Assembly: GCA_029582265.1 (NCBI GenBank)
Contig: CM055819.1
Span: 10,155,087 to 10,219,086 of the forward strand
DNA length: 64,000 nucleotides
Source of the DNA: Zoroaster sp. YZ-2022
Lineage: Eukaryota > Echinodermata > Asteroidea > Forcipulatida > Zoroasteridae
Direction of reading: 5' to 3'
Shown here piece after piece: positions 37,234 to 49,827 of the stretch. The position numbers were made by a program, and so were the translations under genes. The notes under the pieces are model-generated. The model did no database searches. It had not been told where the DNA came from and saw only the letters and a program-made list of their open reading frames with translations. Within the stretch, counting starts at the first letter, position 1, and each line of letters opens with the position of its first letter.

Positions 37234-39063
37234 GAATGTCGTATCCGGCCGCCACTTTTTAAGGGCTTTTTTGGATTTTTTTTGCAACCACTAACCAGTT
37301 AAAAAAATCATTCTATCGATTTTTGGTGGTACAGAAAGCGAAAACTATCTTTAAAATCCACTTTTATGATGGTTTTCGGACTTGATTTCCCTTCTAAAAA
37401 ATCCTCCCCTTCAGAAAATAGAAGGATCCTATTATAGTTGCCACTACGCATGTACAATGACTGGTTTGTCACTAATTGTGGAGTTTACAAGATCAGACTG
37501 ACATGACTGAGCAGGGCTTGCGCTAACTTTTTTTCCTGACTAGACCACCGGGCTAGTCAGATGTATTTTTGACTAGCCCTCACAAATTTTCACTAGCCCG
37601 ACCATTTACACCACACGGGAAACTGACAGGGTAAAGGGAACGATTTCGTTCAAAAATTTTGCATAGCAAAACTGCGATGCAAAAACTGAATTTGCATAGC
37701 AAAATAATTTTTTTGTATAGCAATCTGTGAATTTTGTATAGCAAATTTAAAAATGCTTAAAATTATAGTATGTAGTGTGCATAGGTAAAGGTTTTTTTTT
37801 TAAGGCTTTACTGTCGTTTGGTTCATAATATGAATGTCCAAATTTTACCAGAAATAATAATTTTTAGTGTCCGGAAATTGAGCCACAGGTGGTAAAAAAA
37901 ACTCACGTGGAACCGTTATTTCGCCAAATTGCAATCATTCATGAAAGTTAGTCCTCCGTCCATTTTCTTGTTTTGTTTACATTATTATCGATCGCTAAAA
38001 CAGAGGCAATATCACGAAAACAAATTACCGACTGCGACATGTTCGGGTGCATCAACACCGTCGCATCGGCGTGAAGTCATCGTTGAACACGGGTACGTAC
38101 GTCTCATGGACATACCCCCGGCGTGGTCTGGACACACGGAAACAAACCCAGTCGGGACGGATAGCTCGATATTTTTTGGTCGGAAATATACATGTAAACG
38201 TTATTTCGGGAAAGGTTTGTGAATATGATTTCAAAAATGTTTATAAATCTGTCGAAATTTGTATCGCAAAATCTGCGATGCATTGTTTGAAATTCCGCCA
38301 TAGATTGCTCAAATTACATCGCATTTTGCGATGGCGATACAGAAATCGTTCACTGTAAATTTAGAAAGATGAGTCATCTGGTTCGTCTTCATCCAGGCCA
38401 CGTCGGAGTTATGCCTGTGTTCTCCTCCTCTGATTCATCTGATTCGATGCGTCATGCATGGTGCGGTTCTCGGACACGAAACACGCGATCACGTAAGAGC
38501 GTGGTACCATTGATTCAGTGATCGTGGAGCTGGCTGCTGTGTGTGTGCATTACATGTATGTGTACTGTAACGTCGTTTGTATGCCCATGCACACGCTCGT
38601 CTCCGCTCTCAACATGCTCGATGTTGTGGGTCATTAACGTCAAACCAAAACATGAGTCAGTAATGAGTAGCGACTGACAAAATTTAACGAAATTAACACT
38701 CCAACGTTCAAGTTTATTTTTGTTTTATTTACATATTAAAAATCAAATATCACATAACAGCTAGAAAATTACAAAGGTAAGTTGTTAATTTTTGACTAGC
38801 CCGGCAGACTACCCAGAAGCAAGTTTGACCTAGCCAGCGGCACTCTTGACCTAGTGTTTATACGCCGGGGCTGTGTCTAAATCGAGCCCTGCTGAGGAAG
38901 TCATCGTATACCAAAAATGCCTGATTTTTCATGAAATAAATATCCTGGAATAATTTGAAGTATATGTCCATCATCATCCATATGTTCTCCACCTTACCAG
39001 GTAGGTAAGATTACATTATTGGTTATATTTAATGAAAAATAGTGGCGGCCAGATACGACATTC
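37234..39063. mobile_element. Inverted-repeat DNA transposon B, split by another element
   Basis: Same termini and internal sequence as copy A (551 bp at 36554), in the same orientation and 129 bp downstream of it. It lacks the right palindrome arm and neighbouring bases (about 95 bp), and it is interrupted at 37512-38891. Confidence 0.75.
37512..38891. mobile_element. 1380-bp DNA transposon with CAGGGCT ends and 5-bp target duplication
   Basis: The left end is CAGGGCTTGCGCTAAC and the right end GATTTAGACACAGC-like in reverse, finishing CGAGCCCTG. It is flanked by CTGAG on both sides (37507-37511 and 38892-38896). The uninterrupted sister copy A has CTGAG once (36926-36930), so the insertion and the 5-bp duplication are proven by comparison. 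Both subterminal regions hold several GACTAGCCC(G/T) motifs. No transposase is encoded; the superfamily is uncertain, since hAT would give 8 bp. Confidence 0.8.
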
Positions 39064-40760
39064 TACCCGAATAATTATGTAATTTGTCGCTGTGAACGTC
39101 AGAACATGGCTCCTACCCCACACGCACGTATCTGGAGTACAGTGAAGTTTGAGAGCCAGGTCGCAGACGGCAACGAGTGTTCGAAATAAACAATTTTGTC
39201 CCGACAAAAACGTGGCGCATATTACCATGAAATGGTTTATTGAACAGAATTATTGCAGATTTCCATTTTTTATGGGAGTAAAATATGTTTGGCCTAAAAA
39301 TTATGTTAGCACTGATGTAATGTTATTGTTTAAAAAAAAAAAACTAAATTCAACAAAAATTCAACAAAACCTACAAATGACAAGATTTTTCAATTGTGGT
39401 TGAAGGCTTGGCCTACTCTGCAAATTAGGTTTTTAAAATTAAAGGTACAACATACAGGTAATGAAGCGTTTACAAAATAAGCAAATTATTATCTGAATGT
39501 TAATTTGATGTGATATTAGTGAAGGTACCAATGATCGTGAAAAAGTGTTCTAAATTCAGAGAAACATTAACAAAATAAATAGGTACCAGTGATCCTCAAA
39601 AAATTGTTCTCAATTCAGAGAAAACATTAACAAAAATAAAATATACAGAGGGTCTGTGGCACTTTTACATGTGTTTCTGTAAAAAATTAGAATGCCTATT
39701 CCATCATCATGAACTTACACAGGTTGGTTGTTTAATGCCATTCTTGATTCTAAGAAATACCCATAGCATTCCCATATAGGAATTTGTAACATAACCAATA
39801 ATAGAGTTAATATTGCTTTGTACGTCTTTTTTTAATGGAAACCTAGCCTGAAAAAACTAAGTCCTTGTGCTTTCAGCTATTTGTGACACATCAAAAAAGT
39901 ATACATACACACATACATATAGTTTTTGATACTGGAGATTTTTTGAATATTATGTTGTGTACAAATAAAAATAATAATGGAGACTATTATGGCTCAGTTT
40001 TCTTATGATGTGTTATCTTACATATCAGTCTGATAAATAAAATAATATATTTAGGCTATGATTTTTCAAAGTATTTTTATTCATGTTTTATCTGTATCAT
40101 CCCCAGGAAAAAAAGATACAAAATTGTGACATTTTTAAATGATCTAAATCAATCCCATTAACTGAGAGCACTACTACCTGAAATTTACTTGTCCTTGTTT
40201 TAATATTATGACCTGCTATGACCCTCTTCTTCAACTGACCCCCAAAGTGAAAATTATTTGTAACTATGTTCCCAAACCATATCAATAAGATCTTACTTAC
40301 GATTGTAACTCTTGGTGTCTTTCTATGTTACGCACATTTACGTGATCGACTAATACTGGAAACGAAATAATAATCAACATTAATATTTTTCATTAAAAAG
40401 ATTATGTTTCAAGAGAACACTTTGTAACACTTTCAGTTTTAATGTTTTAATTAATTACGAAAAAATGCAAATCATTTACGAGTCCTAGTTCGTTTCCATT
40501 TTTTGTTACGACACAACACATGCAATTCTGGATTTGTTTCGATGGTTTCCGGCGGAACGTACACACAGATAACGACAACCAATGTTCCTGTATATAGTCC
40601 GTATAATAATCAGATTGCATGTCCTGGGGACGAGGATAAAGGTCGTTACATTGTTGTCGTCCGTTCCGGTAAGCTGTGTTACGTACGTTAACGACGCTTA
40701 ACCTTAACATTAACGATGCTAAATTACATCGTGATGTTTGGCCATCAGGCTTTGGTTTTT
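39064..40760. other. AT-rich stretch, no gene recognised
   Basis: Contains a local duplication: GGTACCAATGATCGTGAAAA near 39525 and GGTACCAGTGATCCTCAAAA near 39582, each followed by TTCTMAATTCAGAGAAAACA-like text. An octamer ATGCAAAT lies at 40465. No coding motif is seen. Confidence 0.4.
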
Positions 40761-40766
40761 GTTGAT

Positions 40767-41618
40767 ACATAAAGCCAAGATACTATTTAATATATTTATC
40801 ATAAAATTTGTCCTCTATGATGGCTGCCAATGCTGGATTGTACCGTGTCTTAACCCTCTCAGTACCGAATTGTTTTGACATAAACAACCGCTGGTGACCG
40901 CGTTGTTTGACCACTCAAGCGTGAAACACACATTCTTACATAACAGAAAGCTTGTGTTCAAGGCCCATTTTACAAACTCTATTATCACCTTGAAGATATC
41001 GTTTTACAGCAAAATAAATAATAAAAATATCTTATTGAATTCCCTTTCGCGAAATCCAAAAACATTTAGATCGGTCAATAAATGTCCAAGTTCTCGGTCT
41101 TTGTTTCCTCGGTGTGATCTGTAAACTCAAACACTTTTTTGTACACAACGCATGGCGCTCTGTAGGTGTTTGGCATTTCGGATCTTTCCACTCCAGTTTG
41201 AAGGGATTGCATAATAGCAACCTTATTTTATTTCACCATCAATGGAAAGATCCGATCTTGCTCTTTCCAACCATTGTAAGCTTGGGTATGGAGGGTGAAC
41301 ATGGACAAAACTACAGCTTTATAACAAATGGCCTTTGTGCTCAGGCTTGAGTGCTTTTTTTTGTGTGAAAGCTTGGTCGACTAAAGTCGCCTATGGTAAG
41401 GAAGAGGGGTATGAGTGCAGTCGACTGAAGTCACCTATGGTATAGGAAAAGGGTTAATGTTACAAACGCATTAATTCTCAAACATAAACTTCGAAAATTT
41501 GAGCGCAATTCGTGGCAGAATTGAATTAGCTTAATTAAATTAGAATTGAATGGAGTTGAACTGAATAAGATTGAATAGTAAAATGACGATGAAAAAATGC
41601 CTTGGATTAGATAATTTC
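40767..41618 (+). repeat. Dispersed repeat carrying the TTAA MITE
   Basis: The flanks of the MITE (40767-40853 and 41454-41618) match the reverse complement of 58195-58440 continuously. The MITE is missing there, so 58195-58440 is the empty version. Confidence 0.75.
40854..41453 (+). mobile_element. TTAA-type MITE (piggyBac-like ends), copy 2, intact
   Basis: A 600-bp element starting CCCTCTCAGTACCGAATT and ending CTATGGTATAGGAAAAGGG, flanked by TTAA at 40850-40853 and 41454-41457. The related locus at 58345-58348 has a single TTAA and no insert. Two subterminal GTCGACTRAAGTCRCCTATGG blocks lie in direct repeat near the right end. No transposase. Copy 1 is in the host gene intron at 7378. 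Confidence 0.85.
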
Positions 41619-42147
41619 ATATGTGTGTATATACAATACTAGGTGAAGAAAGTGTTGGCCTTTTGGTAAAAAAAATGAATAACTCAGAATAATACAGACA
41701 CTTTTATTTCAATGTTTATCTCTCAAACAACTACTTTAAAGGGTAAAGATAGTTACGTCGTGAGGAAGTCCACTTTTAGCATTCAAACTTATGTAGTTGC
41801 ATTTCTAACGTATGTAACATAGTGTCTTTTAGGTGTATGGTATCACACAAAGGTAAGTTCCTTTGACTTTGTATCATGTAGGTACATGTCTCACTATGAG
41901 CAGACAAGGTACAAAAAAGAAAAGTATTCTGATGTTTTTTTCAGTTTGAGTTACATGAGTGAGTAAAAAGGACACCGTTACATATGTTTACACCACATAT
42001 TGTAAATAACGAAAGTTTTTATCCAGATAGTTTTACAAGAGCAATCTTCTATATTTTAAAGGGAAAGTTTGTTTATGATAATCACAATGTTTAATGACTG
42101 TTATCCAAATCAATTTTCAAACAAAAACTGTTAATCCTTTTATTTAA
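41619..42147. other. AT-rich stretch, nothing recognised
   Basis: No coding or repeat signal that I can support. Confidence 0.4.
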
Positions 42148-42530
42148 CGTAGGCCTGGGTGAATAGTTCGATTATTCAAATATTTGCGAATAGTTGTTGC
42201 TAATCGCATCGTGTTCGCCGGATTTTGAACTATTGATTAATTTGTCGGGCGCGAATACACGCAACTATTCATGCGAATAATGACCATTAACGATTAACTT
42301 GCGGTCGTGAACTGTTTGCTAATTATTCGGGTGGACTACTATTCGCGGTAACACTGCCAATTACACCGTTTTTCTGACACGTGCTGCTGGTGGTGGTAAG
42401 CTTTGTAGTATTTGTGAATAGTACTTGCGGTAATTCTTTTGAGGAAGCCGGCGTGGCAGGCTGGCTGGGTGTGACTGCAGCAACTGTTACCTGCAATAGT
42501 GTATTGCCTTTGTAGTGGCCAATGATTTTC
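42148..42530 (+). mobile_element. GCGAATAGTT-family transposon fragment
   Basis: Starts GGCCTGGGTGAATAGTTCGA and contains repeated GCGAATA motifs and GGCTGGGTGTGACTGCAGCA. The same order of blocks occurs at 50895-51520, and part at 55990-56260. GGCCTGGGCGAATA-type termini are common in hAT-like elements. Non-coding and degenerate. Confidence 0.5.
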
Positions 42531-42839
42531 CGTTTCAGAAAAGTGCAAATTCCATTTTCAAAAATCTTAAATTCCGTTTCAGGCTGAAAAATTCCGTTTC
42601 ATTTTCAATACATAAAAGTGCATACAGACAGTACATAAAATTGTAAATGTGAAAGGATAATGCATTGTTTAATAATTAACTAGCAAAGGGTCACAGTTGT
42701 TTTATGCTAGAAATGTGTCTTATTGCCAGTTATTTATCAACGGCCGATCTATTTACAGACATAGTATTTAACTTCCTCAGTCATTACACTGTGAAAATCT
42801 CCTCGGTTAAAATATAAAGAGACTCGGTTAAATGTTTTT

Positions 42840-44404
42840 TTAACCGTGTTTTAATATCATTTAAACCCCAATTTCAGCGGCTGTTCAACGCGCATTCTCA
42901 CGCGTTTTAACCGGTGGTTTCCGGCCAGGATTTCCTTTGTTATTCATAACTGTAAACTAACCCTTTGTTCAATGTGATAATGGGGATGCAAGTTTTAACG
43001 TGGTTTAACCCCAGTATACTGCGTACAGGTACAACACACCTGGGCGATAAAAGATTAAAAACACTTCGAAGTGTCTGTAAATTTCAATAAAAAACACTGG
43101 TGGTATCTGGCGCCGAGACATGCATGCAATTTGCTCAAATGCCACTGACCTTGCCCATATGAGAATAGGTGTCTGTGCGAGAATGGGTTGGCGTGCGCTG
43201 TATGATAGGCGTGCGTGATAGGTGTATATTTAGGTATGGCCCTACTTGTTAATCTGTTTTTCATCGGAAGGGATGCGTTTGAATAATATATATCATATTC
43301 CAGAGTGTAATTACGAAATGGACAATAATTATGTGCATTGATTGCGAACTGAGGTATGTTGCGGGCCAAACGAATTACTAACAATTGGACTTAAAATAAC
43401 AATTCATCCATGAGGGGTTCCTAATTATCATGGGTTGTTTTAATAATGGTGCCGAAGGAACAAAGGATCGATGAGGACCAGTAAGCGTAAAGCCTCGACT
43501 GTAAGGGATAAATTGACGCTCTGGGCTCAAAAGCGGATGATTTATAAAACCGCGGTTTTATTTTGGCTCTCGGTATTTCGGAATTTATAAATCCTGCACT
43601 TTATTATTATTAAAAAGTAACTATGAATATAAGTAAATAAATAGATATCGCCATTCCCTACTTTACCGTGTTTTGGTCAGATGATGTCCATTAACACCTG
43701 TAATTTTAGATCTTTGCGTGTAAAATACTGATTGTCCGCAAACCAAATTATCGTCAACTGGAATTACATTCTCATCCTAAAACCATTGGGGCTAATTTGA
43801 TCCAGTCATTGGAAGGAAAACTCAGGGTATGGTTATACGCATTGTGCAATGCCCTATGCATAAGCCCGTTTAATTTTGTTCTATTGGCCAAGGTGAACAA
43901 TCGTCATCATAATAACCAATATAAATATTAAATTCTGGGGCCGCGTGTACAATGCCTATATAAAGCGTTTTCTTTATTGGTCGAGGAGCGAGAACACGTG
44001 CGCCTTACCGGCAATAGAAATATTTGTTAAGCGATTTGGATCTGTTACTCACAAAATGTGAACAAACTTTTGCCTCGATATCATGACTTTTGGTTTTTTA
44101 AGTTGAAAACAAGCGTAAACCAAAGGCTATGAGAGTATTGAAAAGAGTAGGCAGATGAAGGATGAAGTTAATTATAAGCATATTGATCAACCCGGCATCC
44201 ACCCAGCCAGTATGGTTGCAATGTACAAATGTATTATGTACTCTGTACATTCATGGAGGCTGTACATTATGGGACTTGGTAAGGTGCCAGTGTGATGAGC
44301 AGGTTGACCACTGTACCATTAGCCTGAGTTGGGGCCCGGTTAAAAGCGCCTTGTCGGCACACTTTTTTCAGCAGCGTGGTTTCCTCGAACTCGTGGATGT
44401 GCAA
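42840..44404. other. Stretch upstream of the satellite, no gene recognised
   Basis: Mixed AT-rich DNA. A lone fragment of the satellite (GATATCATGACTTTTGGTTT) sits at about 44078, separated from the main array by about 290 bp of unrelated sequence. Confidence 0.45.
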
Positions 44405-45870
44405 GGCTTTGTACCTTTTTTTTTCTCCATAACAATTTATTTTTGTGCATGTACCACGTTGAAATTTTCCAGACATGATGAACTCCTGTGGCGATATCAT
44501 GACTTTTGGTTTTTAGGTTGAAAACAAGCGTAATAATTTTGGGGCAAAAAATACTGAAAATAGGATTGCCACCTACTCCATAGAGTATAATTCTTATTTT
44601 TTCAATTTTCTCCATAACAATTTATTTTGTGCATGTACCGTTGAAATTTTTCAGACATGATGTGAACTCCCCGTCGCGATATCATGACTTTTGGTTTTAA
44701 GTTGAAAACAAGCGTAATCATTTTGGGGCAAAAATACGAAAATAGGATTGCCACCTAAGACTATAATTCTTAATTTTTTCAATTTTCTCCATAACAATTT
44801 TATTTTGTGCATGTACCACGTTGAAATTTTTCCAGACATGATGTGAACTCCTGTCGCGATATCATGACTTTTTGGTTTTAAGTTGAAAACAAGCGTAATA
44901 ATTTTTTGGGGCAAAAATACTGAAAATAAGATTACACCTACTCCACATAGAGTATAATTCTTAATTTTTTCAATTTTTCTCCATAACAATTTATTTTGTG
45001 CATGTACCGTTGACATTTTTCAGACATGATGTAAACTCCTGTCGGCGATCATGACTTTTTGGTTTTAGGTTGAAAACAAGCGTAATCATTTTTGGGGCAA
45101 AAATACTTGAAAAATAGGATTGCCACCTACTCCGCCATAGTCATAAGTATAATTCTTAATTTTTCAATTTTCTCCATAACAATTTATTTTTGTGCATGTA
45201 CCACGTTGAAATTTTCAGGCATGATGTGAACTCTGTCGCGATATCATGACTTTTTTTGGTTTTAAGTTGAAAACAAAAGCGTAATCATTTTTGGGGCAAA
45301 ATACTGAAAATAGGATTGCCACCCTTCATAGAGGTATAATTCTTAATTTTTCAATTTTTTCTCATAACAATTTATTTTGTGCATGTACCAGTTGAAATTT
45401 TCAGACATGATGTGAACTCCTGTCGCGATATCATGACTTTTGGTTTTTAAGTTGAAAACAAGTAATAATTTTGGGGCAAAAATACTGAAATAGGATTGCC
45501 ACCTTACTCCATAGAGTATAATTCTTAATGTTTTTCAGTTTTCTCCATAACAATTTATTTTGTGCATGTACCACGTTGAAATTTTCAGACATGATGTGAA
45601 CTCCTGTCGCGATATCAAGACATTTTGTGTTTTAGGTTGAAAACAATAGTAATCAATTTTGGGGCAAAAATACTGAAAAATAGGTTGCCACCTACTCCAT
45701 AGAGTATAATTCTTAATTTTTTCAATTTTCTCCATAACAATTTATTTTGTGCATGTACCACGTTGAAATTTTCCAGACATGATGTGAACTCCTGTCGCGA
45801 TATCATGAAACCTTTTTGGGTTTTAGGTTGAAAACAAAGCGTAATCATTTTGGGGCAAAAATACTGATAA
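44405..45870. repeat. Satellite of about 187 bp, eight units
   Basis: GATATCATGACTTTTGGTTT recurs at about 44490, 44675, 44860, 45046, 45240, 45427, 45612 and 45799. Each unit also carries TTGAAAACAAGCGTAAT, GGGGCAAAAATACTGAAAAT, CTCCATAACAATTTATTTTG and CAGACATGATGTGAACTCC. Units differ mainly by 1-3-base indels. Confidence 0.9.
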
Positions 45871-47744
45871 GATGGTGCCCTGGGAAAATGTACCAGGAAA
45901 GCTGATATTTTCTTTTTAACATGGCGACGGGTTGTATGCACGATAAAGTGCCAATTCCCGGTCTTGAGAGAGAGACTCATCGAAACCCCTGAAAGCTGCA
46001 GTCGTCATGGCGCTCTGCAGTGGAACCTTCATGGAGCCATTTCACTCTCCGTTGATGGTAGGTTTTTTTTTTTTCTTTGATGTCGAAATTCCCCTTGCGG
46101 CATGCGTGCATGAATGGGTTCATAGTCTTCGGCACAAGAAGAGGCGAAATCTCGTACAAACCCGTCATGTGCTGGATTTGCGTAGTAAGCGTAGAATAAT
46201 GATGGTGCAAACTCATCATTCGGTGACACCATGCTATGGGTTGACACCACATATTTGTTGACTTTTTGTTTTGTTTTCCAAGATGTTGTTGTCATAATTG
46301 AAATACAGTGAATCCGTATTTGACTTCTTTCCAAAAATTGTCCATTTGACAAATGAGTTTTGTGGGAATAGTGAGGCTTTGTATATATGTGAGCATTACC
46401 GATATGGCCGATTGGTCAAATTGAAATGTGTAGAAGAAAGGATATTTTTCAGATCCTTTGAAAGTGTGTGAGGCAGTGCACGCCATGTGAGGGCCGGGGG
46501 CCATTCGGTTTGAGAAACAGATCGCAGTCTTGGGTGCAGTAAAATAAGGCAAAAAAAAAAAAATGTTGAGTTGCCACTCCACCGACCACGACCAAAAGCC
46601 TGCTGAAATCTCGGGTTAGTTTTTTAAATTTTTTTTCCTCGTCATTCATAGGCCCTATTTATTAAATGAAACTTACCAATTTTCTTTGTATAAAACCCAT
46701 AATACGTTTGATTTGTGAACATTTTACCACTTTTTTTGCAGGGTAAATTTGGTGCAGAACTCAGTCTGCATGTTTTCAAATCGAATGGCCCGGCCCTCAC
46801 TCGCGGGTACTGCACTTCGCGCACACACTGTGTGCCAAGCGATTGCAAACTCAAATCATGAGCATGTTTTCCGTCCAAAGGCCCTAGCATGTTTCCGCAA
46901 CCCGTACACACGTCAGATTGTGGTCAATCACCACGTTTTCAAATCAAATGGCCTCACATGTTGTGCACTGGCTCCCTCGCACTGTCGTGGTGTCAGCGAT
47001 TGCGACTCGATCTACGTTTCCGTCGAATCGAATGCAGCCTCTCACATGTTGCCGCGTTGAGCATTGCACCGCCAATATGGATGAATTTGCTGTGTCAATC
47101 TGTGGAGGAATACCTCCATGGTCAATCACAACGAAAAGTACAAACAAAATACTGTGGGATACTTTTGTTCTGAAGTGAAATTCCTTGCTGATAGGGTATA
47201 CAAATGAAAACATGGTATATGGTTTCAGTTCCAATGCATTTCAATCTTAAAATGACAGTCGAGGAGGGGAAGAAAAGAAAAAGAAAAAAAAACCTCCGAC
47301 CGACCGAGCCCTTCAAATATTTTCACTGGAGGGCAACAACTCAACAGACTTTAATTGTTTTGGCCTAATATGTCTGATTAAAATTTCTGATACTTAAGTC
47401 ACCCCTATACTGTCACTTAGATAACCCCGGTCATATACAGTACATTGCAATTCCCCAAAAACGAACACTAGCATATGTAGAATTGTATAAAGCCAAAATT
47501 TTTAACTCCATTTATGCGGCAGTGGTTTATTACGACTATGGACATCATTCCCATCCTTTTTGGCGGTTTGTTTATGTGTTTTATGTTGAAAAAAAATTTC
47601 AATGTACTTAAATCATGGAGGAAGGAAATACAACTCATTTACAAAAGGACAAGAAACACAATCTAAAATTTCCTCATAATTTTATATTTCGTCAAGTCAG
47701 AACAAAATAATCAATAAGTGAATGAGTTAAATTAAATTACAATA
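45871..47744. other. Stretch with no supported gene
   Basis: Two related GC-richer blocks at 46765-46880 and 46935-47050 both contain TTTTCAAATC(G/A)AATGGCC and GCGATTGC(A/G)A, so a local duplication. Reading frames here lack family motifs. Confidence 0.45.
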
Positions 47745-47965
47745 AAAAAAAGTTAAGTAAAACTAAATAGCTTTGCATGGTGAGGAGGATAAGATAAGAC
47801 AAATTGCGGTGACACCATGTGAAATGCTCAATTGGGTAGTGGTTTTCGAAGAAGGACTGGAGTACAACTCAACGTTTCGATCCATATGCTCTGATTGTCT
47901 AAGGGGCGATCAGACATCGAACGAAACATGAGATTGTACCCCAGTTCTTGCAGAACCAAATACTA
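47745..47965 (-). repeat. Dispersed repeat, copy of 4048-4290 in reverse
   Basis: The reverse complement contains CAGAGCATATGGATCGAAAC, GTTGAGTTGTACTCCAG and TTTCACATGGTGTCACCGCA, in the same order as the intronic copy near 4.1 kb. Confidence 0.55.
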
Positions 47966-49480
47966 CTCAAATAACGATTTAATGGTGTCTACCACAAGAA
48001 TCTGCTTAAAAATTAATTACAAAAATTGCACATATAAAACTGTGTAGGCCAACATAAATAGAAGCGAATTAAAACAAGTTGACTAAGTAAAATATAAAAT
48101 GACGATGTTAAGAGGTAGTATAAATAGGGTCACTAGGCTTTAAGTATTGTATATATTAACTTTGTGAAATAAACAAAATAAATATGAAAGTTTAATAACA
48201 ATACCGATAATCACACATAAAACTGGCACCAGGAACACTTTAAATATCTTGAGTTGACTTTCAGGCGTTACTTTTCCCTTCCTCTGGCTTTCAGGAATTC
48301 CTTGTTGCCTTGACTTGTCCAATGGCATAAGCCCTTCAACATTCCTTGTTCTGTTAAAATAAATTAATACTTTTCAGATTAAAATGTGTTAATTTTCAAT
48401 TTCAGTTCAAAGTTGCAAGCTGACAGATGGGTACTCTTTTTACCTTATGATAGATTTGTATTGCTCTCCTCCGATTATGCGGTGGAAAAGAACATCAGTA
48501 ACATGTTATATAAATATGCGACTTTCTAATTATATTATTATTTTTTTAAATTCACAGTAAAACTGCAAACCCTTGGTTTTTCAATGATAAGCCAACTAGC
48601 CACTAAAATTAAAACCCCAAACCGATCCTGATCACAGATAGTATCTACTGTGAATGCGATTTTGGCCAGCGAAATTGAGTTAATTAAAACCGCGCCGAAT
48701 CAAAAAAGGGTTTATCACCGGACATGACGCTATGTATTGTGACAGACGGCAAATTGGTTTAACCCGAATGCTTTCGTTGCACCGTCATGACGGCGGACCC
48801 GTTTCCCCGGTACCCAGCGCCTTAATCGGTGCTTCGTGCTGGGCGTGAAGTTAGTTCGAGCGCTTCATATGCAATCGATCGCATGGCTTCAGCGAATGTT
48901 CGAAAGCGTGAACCAATGCCGACAAACCTAAGCGCTATATACTGCCGTGAAAGGTTTATTTGCCCACACACACAAATATTCGTACCGATTGTGTGCGAGA
49001 TCAGAGACCCAAAATTGTCGTCAGTGCTGACGCGCGTCAATCTAAAACGGGAGGACTTTTTTCTTCTTTACGCTTGGCGCTAAAGTGGCGGCGCTAAAAT
49101 AATTACAACGTGATTTCAGACTGAACTAAAAGCGATTAAGCTCGTTTTAGGCACATTCCTGACTGGCGGCGGCGCGTACCCCAATTTAAAAATTCAGCCG
49201 AAGTTCAGATGCGGACTGCAGAGCTGCGCTATGGGCTAACATGACGACGATACCGATGTTCGCGCATGGTTGAAATGTAAACGTGGCCGTTATGTCTCCA
49301 GGCAAGCGGAGGCTTTTGTATTGGGATATCTCTGTCAGCAATGGATTAACCTCACCCACGGGGTTAATAAGGCAAAGCCCTCAGCAGATCTCAGAACAAG
49401 GTGCAGTTTTAACCTTTACTTTAACCGAGACAATACAAAGGAATTTTTTTAAAAGGCGATTTAACACGTTGCACTAAGGC
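47966..49480. other. Stretch with no supported gene
   Basis: AT-rich to about 48650, then a CpG-richer part (48740-49330). Reading frames there carry no recognisable motif. Confidence 0.4.
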
Positions 49481-49598
49481 CGGTTAAGGGGTCAAATTAA
49501 AAAATGTAGGGTACCATATTTTAACCGTGTTTGTTAAAATTTTAACCCGGCGAGAATTTTCACAGTGTTAATACTGTGCACGCCAACCGCCACCACAC

Positions 49599-49827
49599 CA
49601 GTGTTGTAGGGGAGACCAGCTTGTCCGAGACCAAGGCGTCCGGTGAACCAAGACCGATACCGCCATTTCGAGACCCGAGACCAAGCCTTCTGGGACCTGA
49701 GACTTTATAGGGGCGAGAGACAGGGGCCGAGACCAAGACCGAAGGGCAAAGACCCCGGGCAAAAGGATCTAAAGACAGTCTAGACGAGACCAGTGAGTCT
49801 CGGGACCTACATGTGCAACACTGCTCT
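49599..49827 (+). mobile_element. GAGACC-rich MITE, copy A
   Basis: Starts CAGTGTTGTAGGGGAGACC and ends GGACCTACATGTGCAACACTG-like (inverted terminus). The interior is packed with CGAGACC/GGGACC motifs and GAGACTTTATAGGGGCGAG. Confidence 0.6.

Larger units (their letters stand above)
42787..49567. mobile_element. Possible CACTA-like element, 6.8 kb
   Basis: The left terminus CACTGTGAAAATCTCCTCGG and the reverse complement of the right terminus (CACTGTGAAAATTCTCGCCG) agree over the first 12 bases and again at GGTTAAAAT. Both sides have TTA flanks (42784-42786, 49568-49570). AACCGTGTTT recurs inside both ends. CACTR termini with a 2-3-bp duplication fit CACTA/EnSpm. No transposase is recognised inside, so the pairing of these two ends is inference. 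Confidence 0.45.

Noticed and set aside
46007..47178. Several overlapping frames with cysteine and histidine
   Set aside because: Frames occur on both strands with no zinc-finger spacing; the region holds a local duplication instead.
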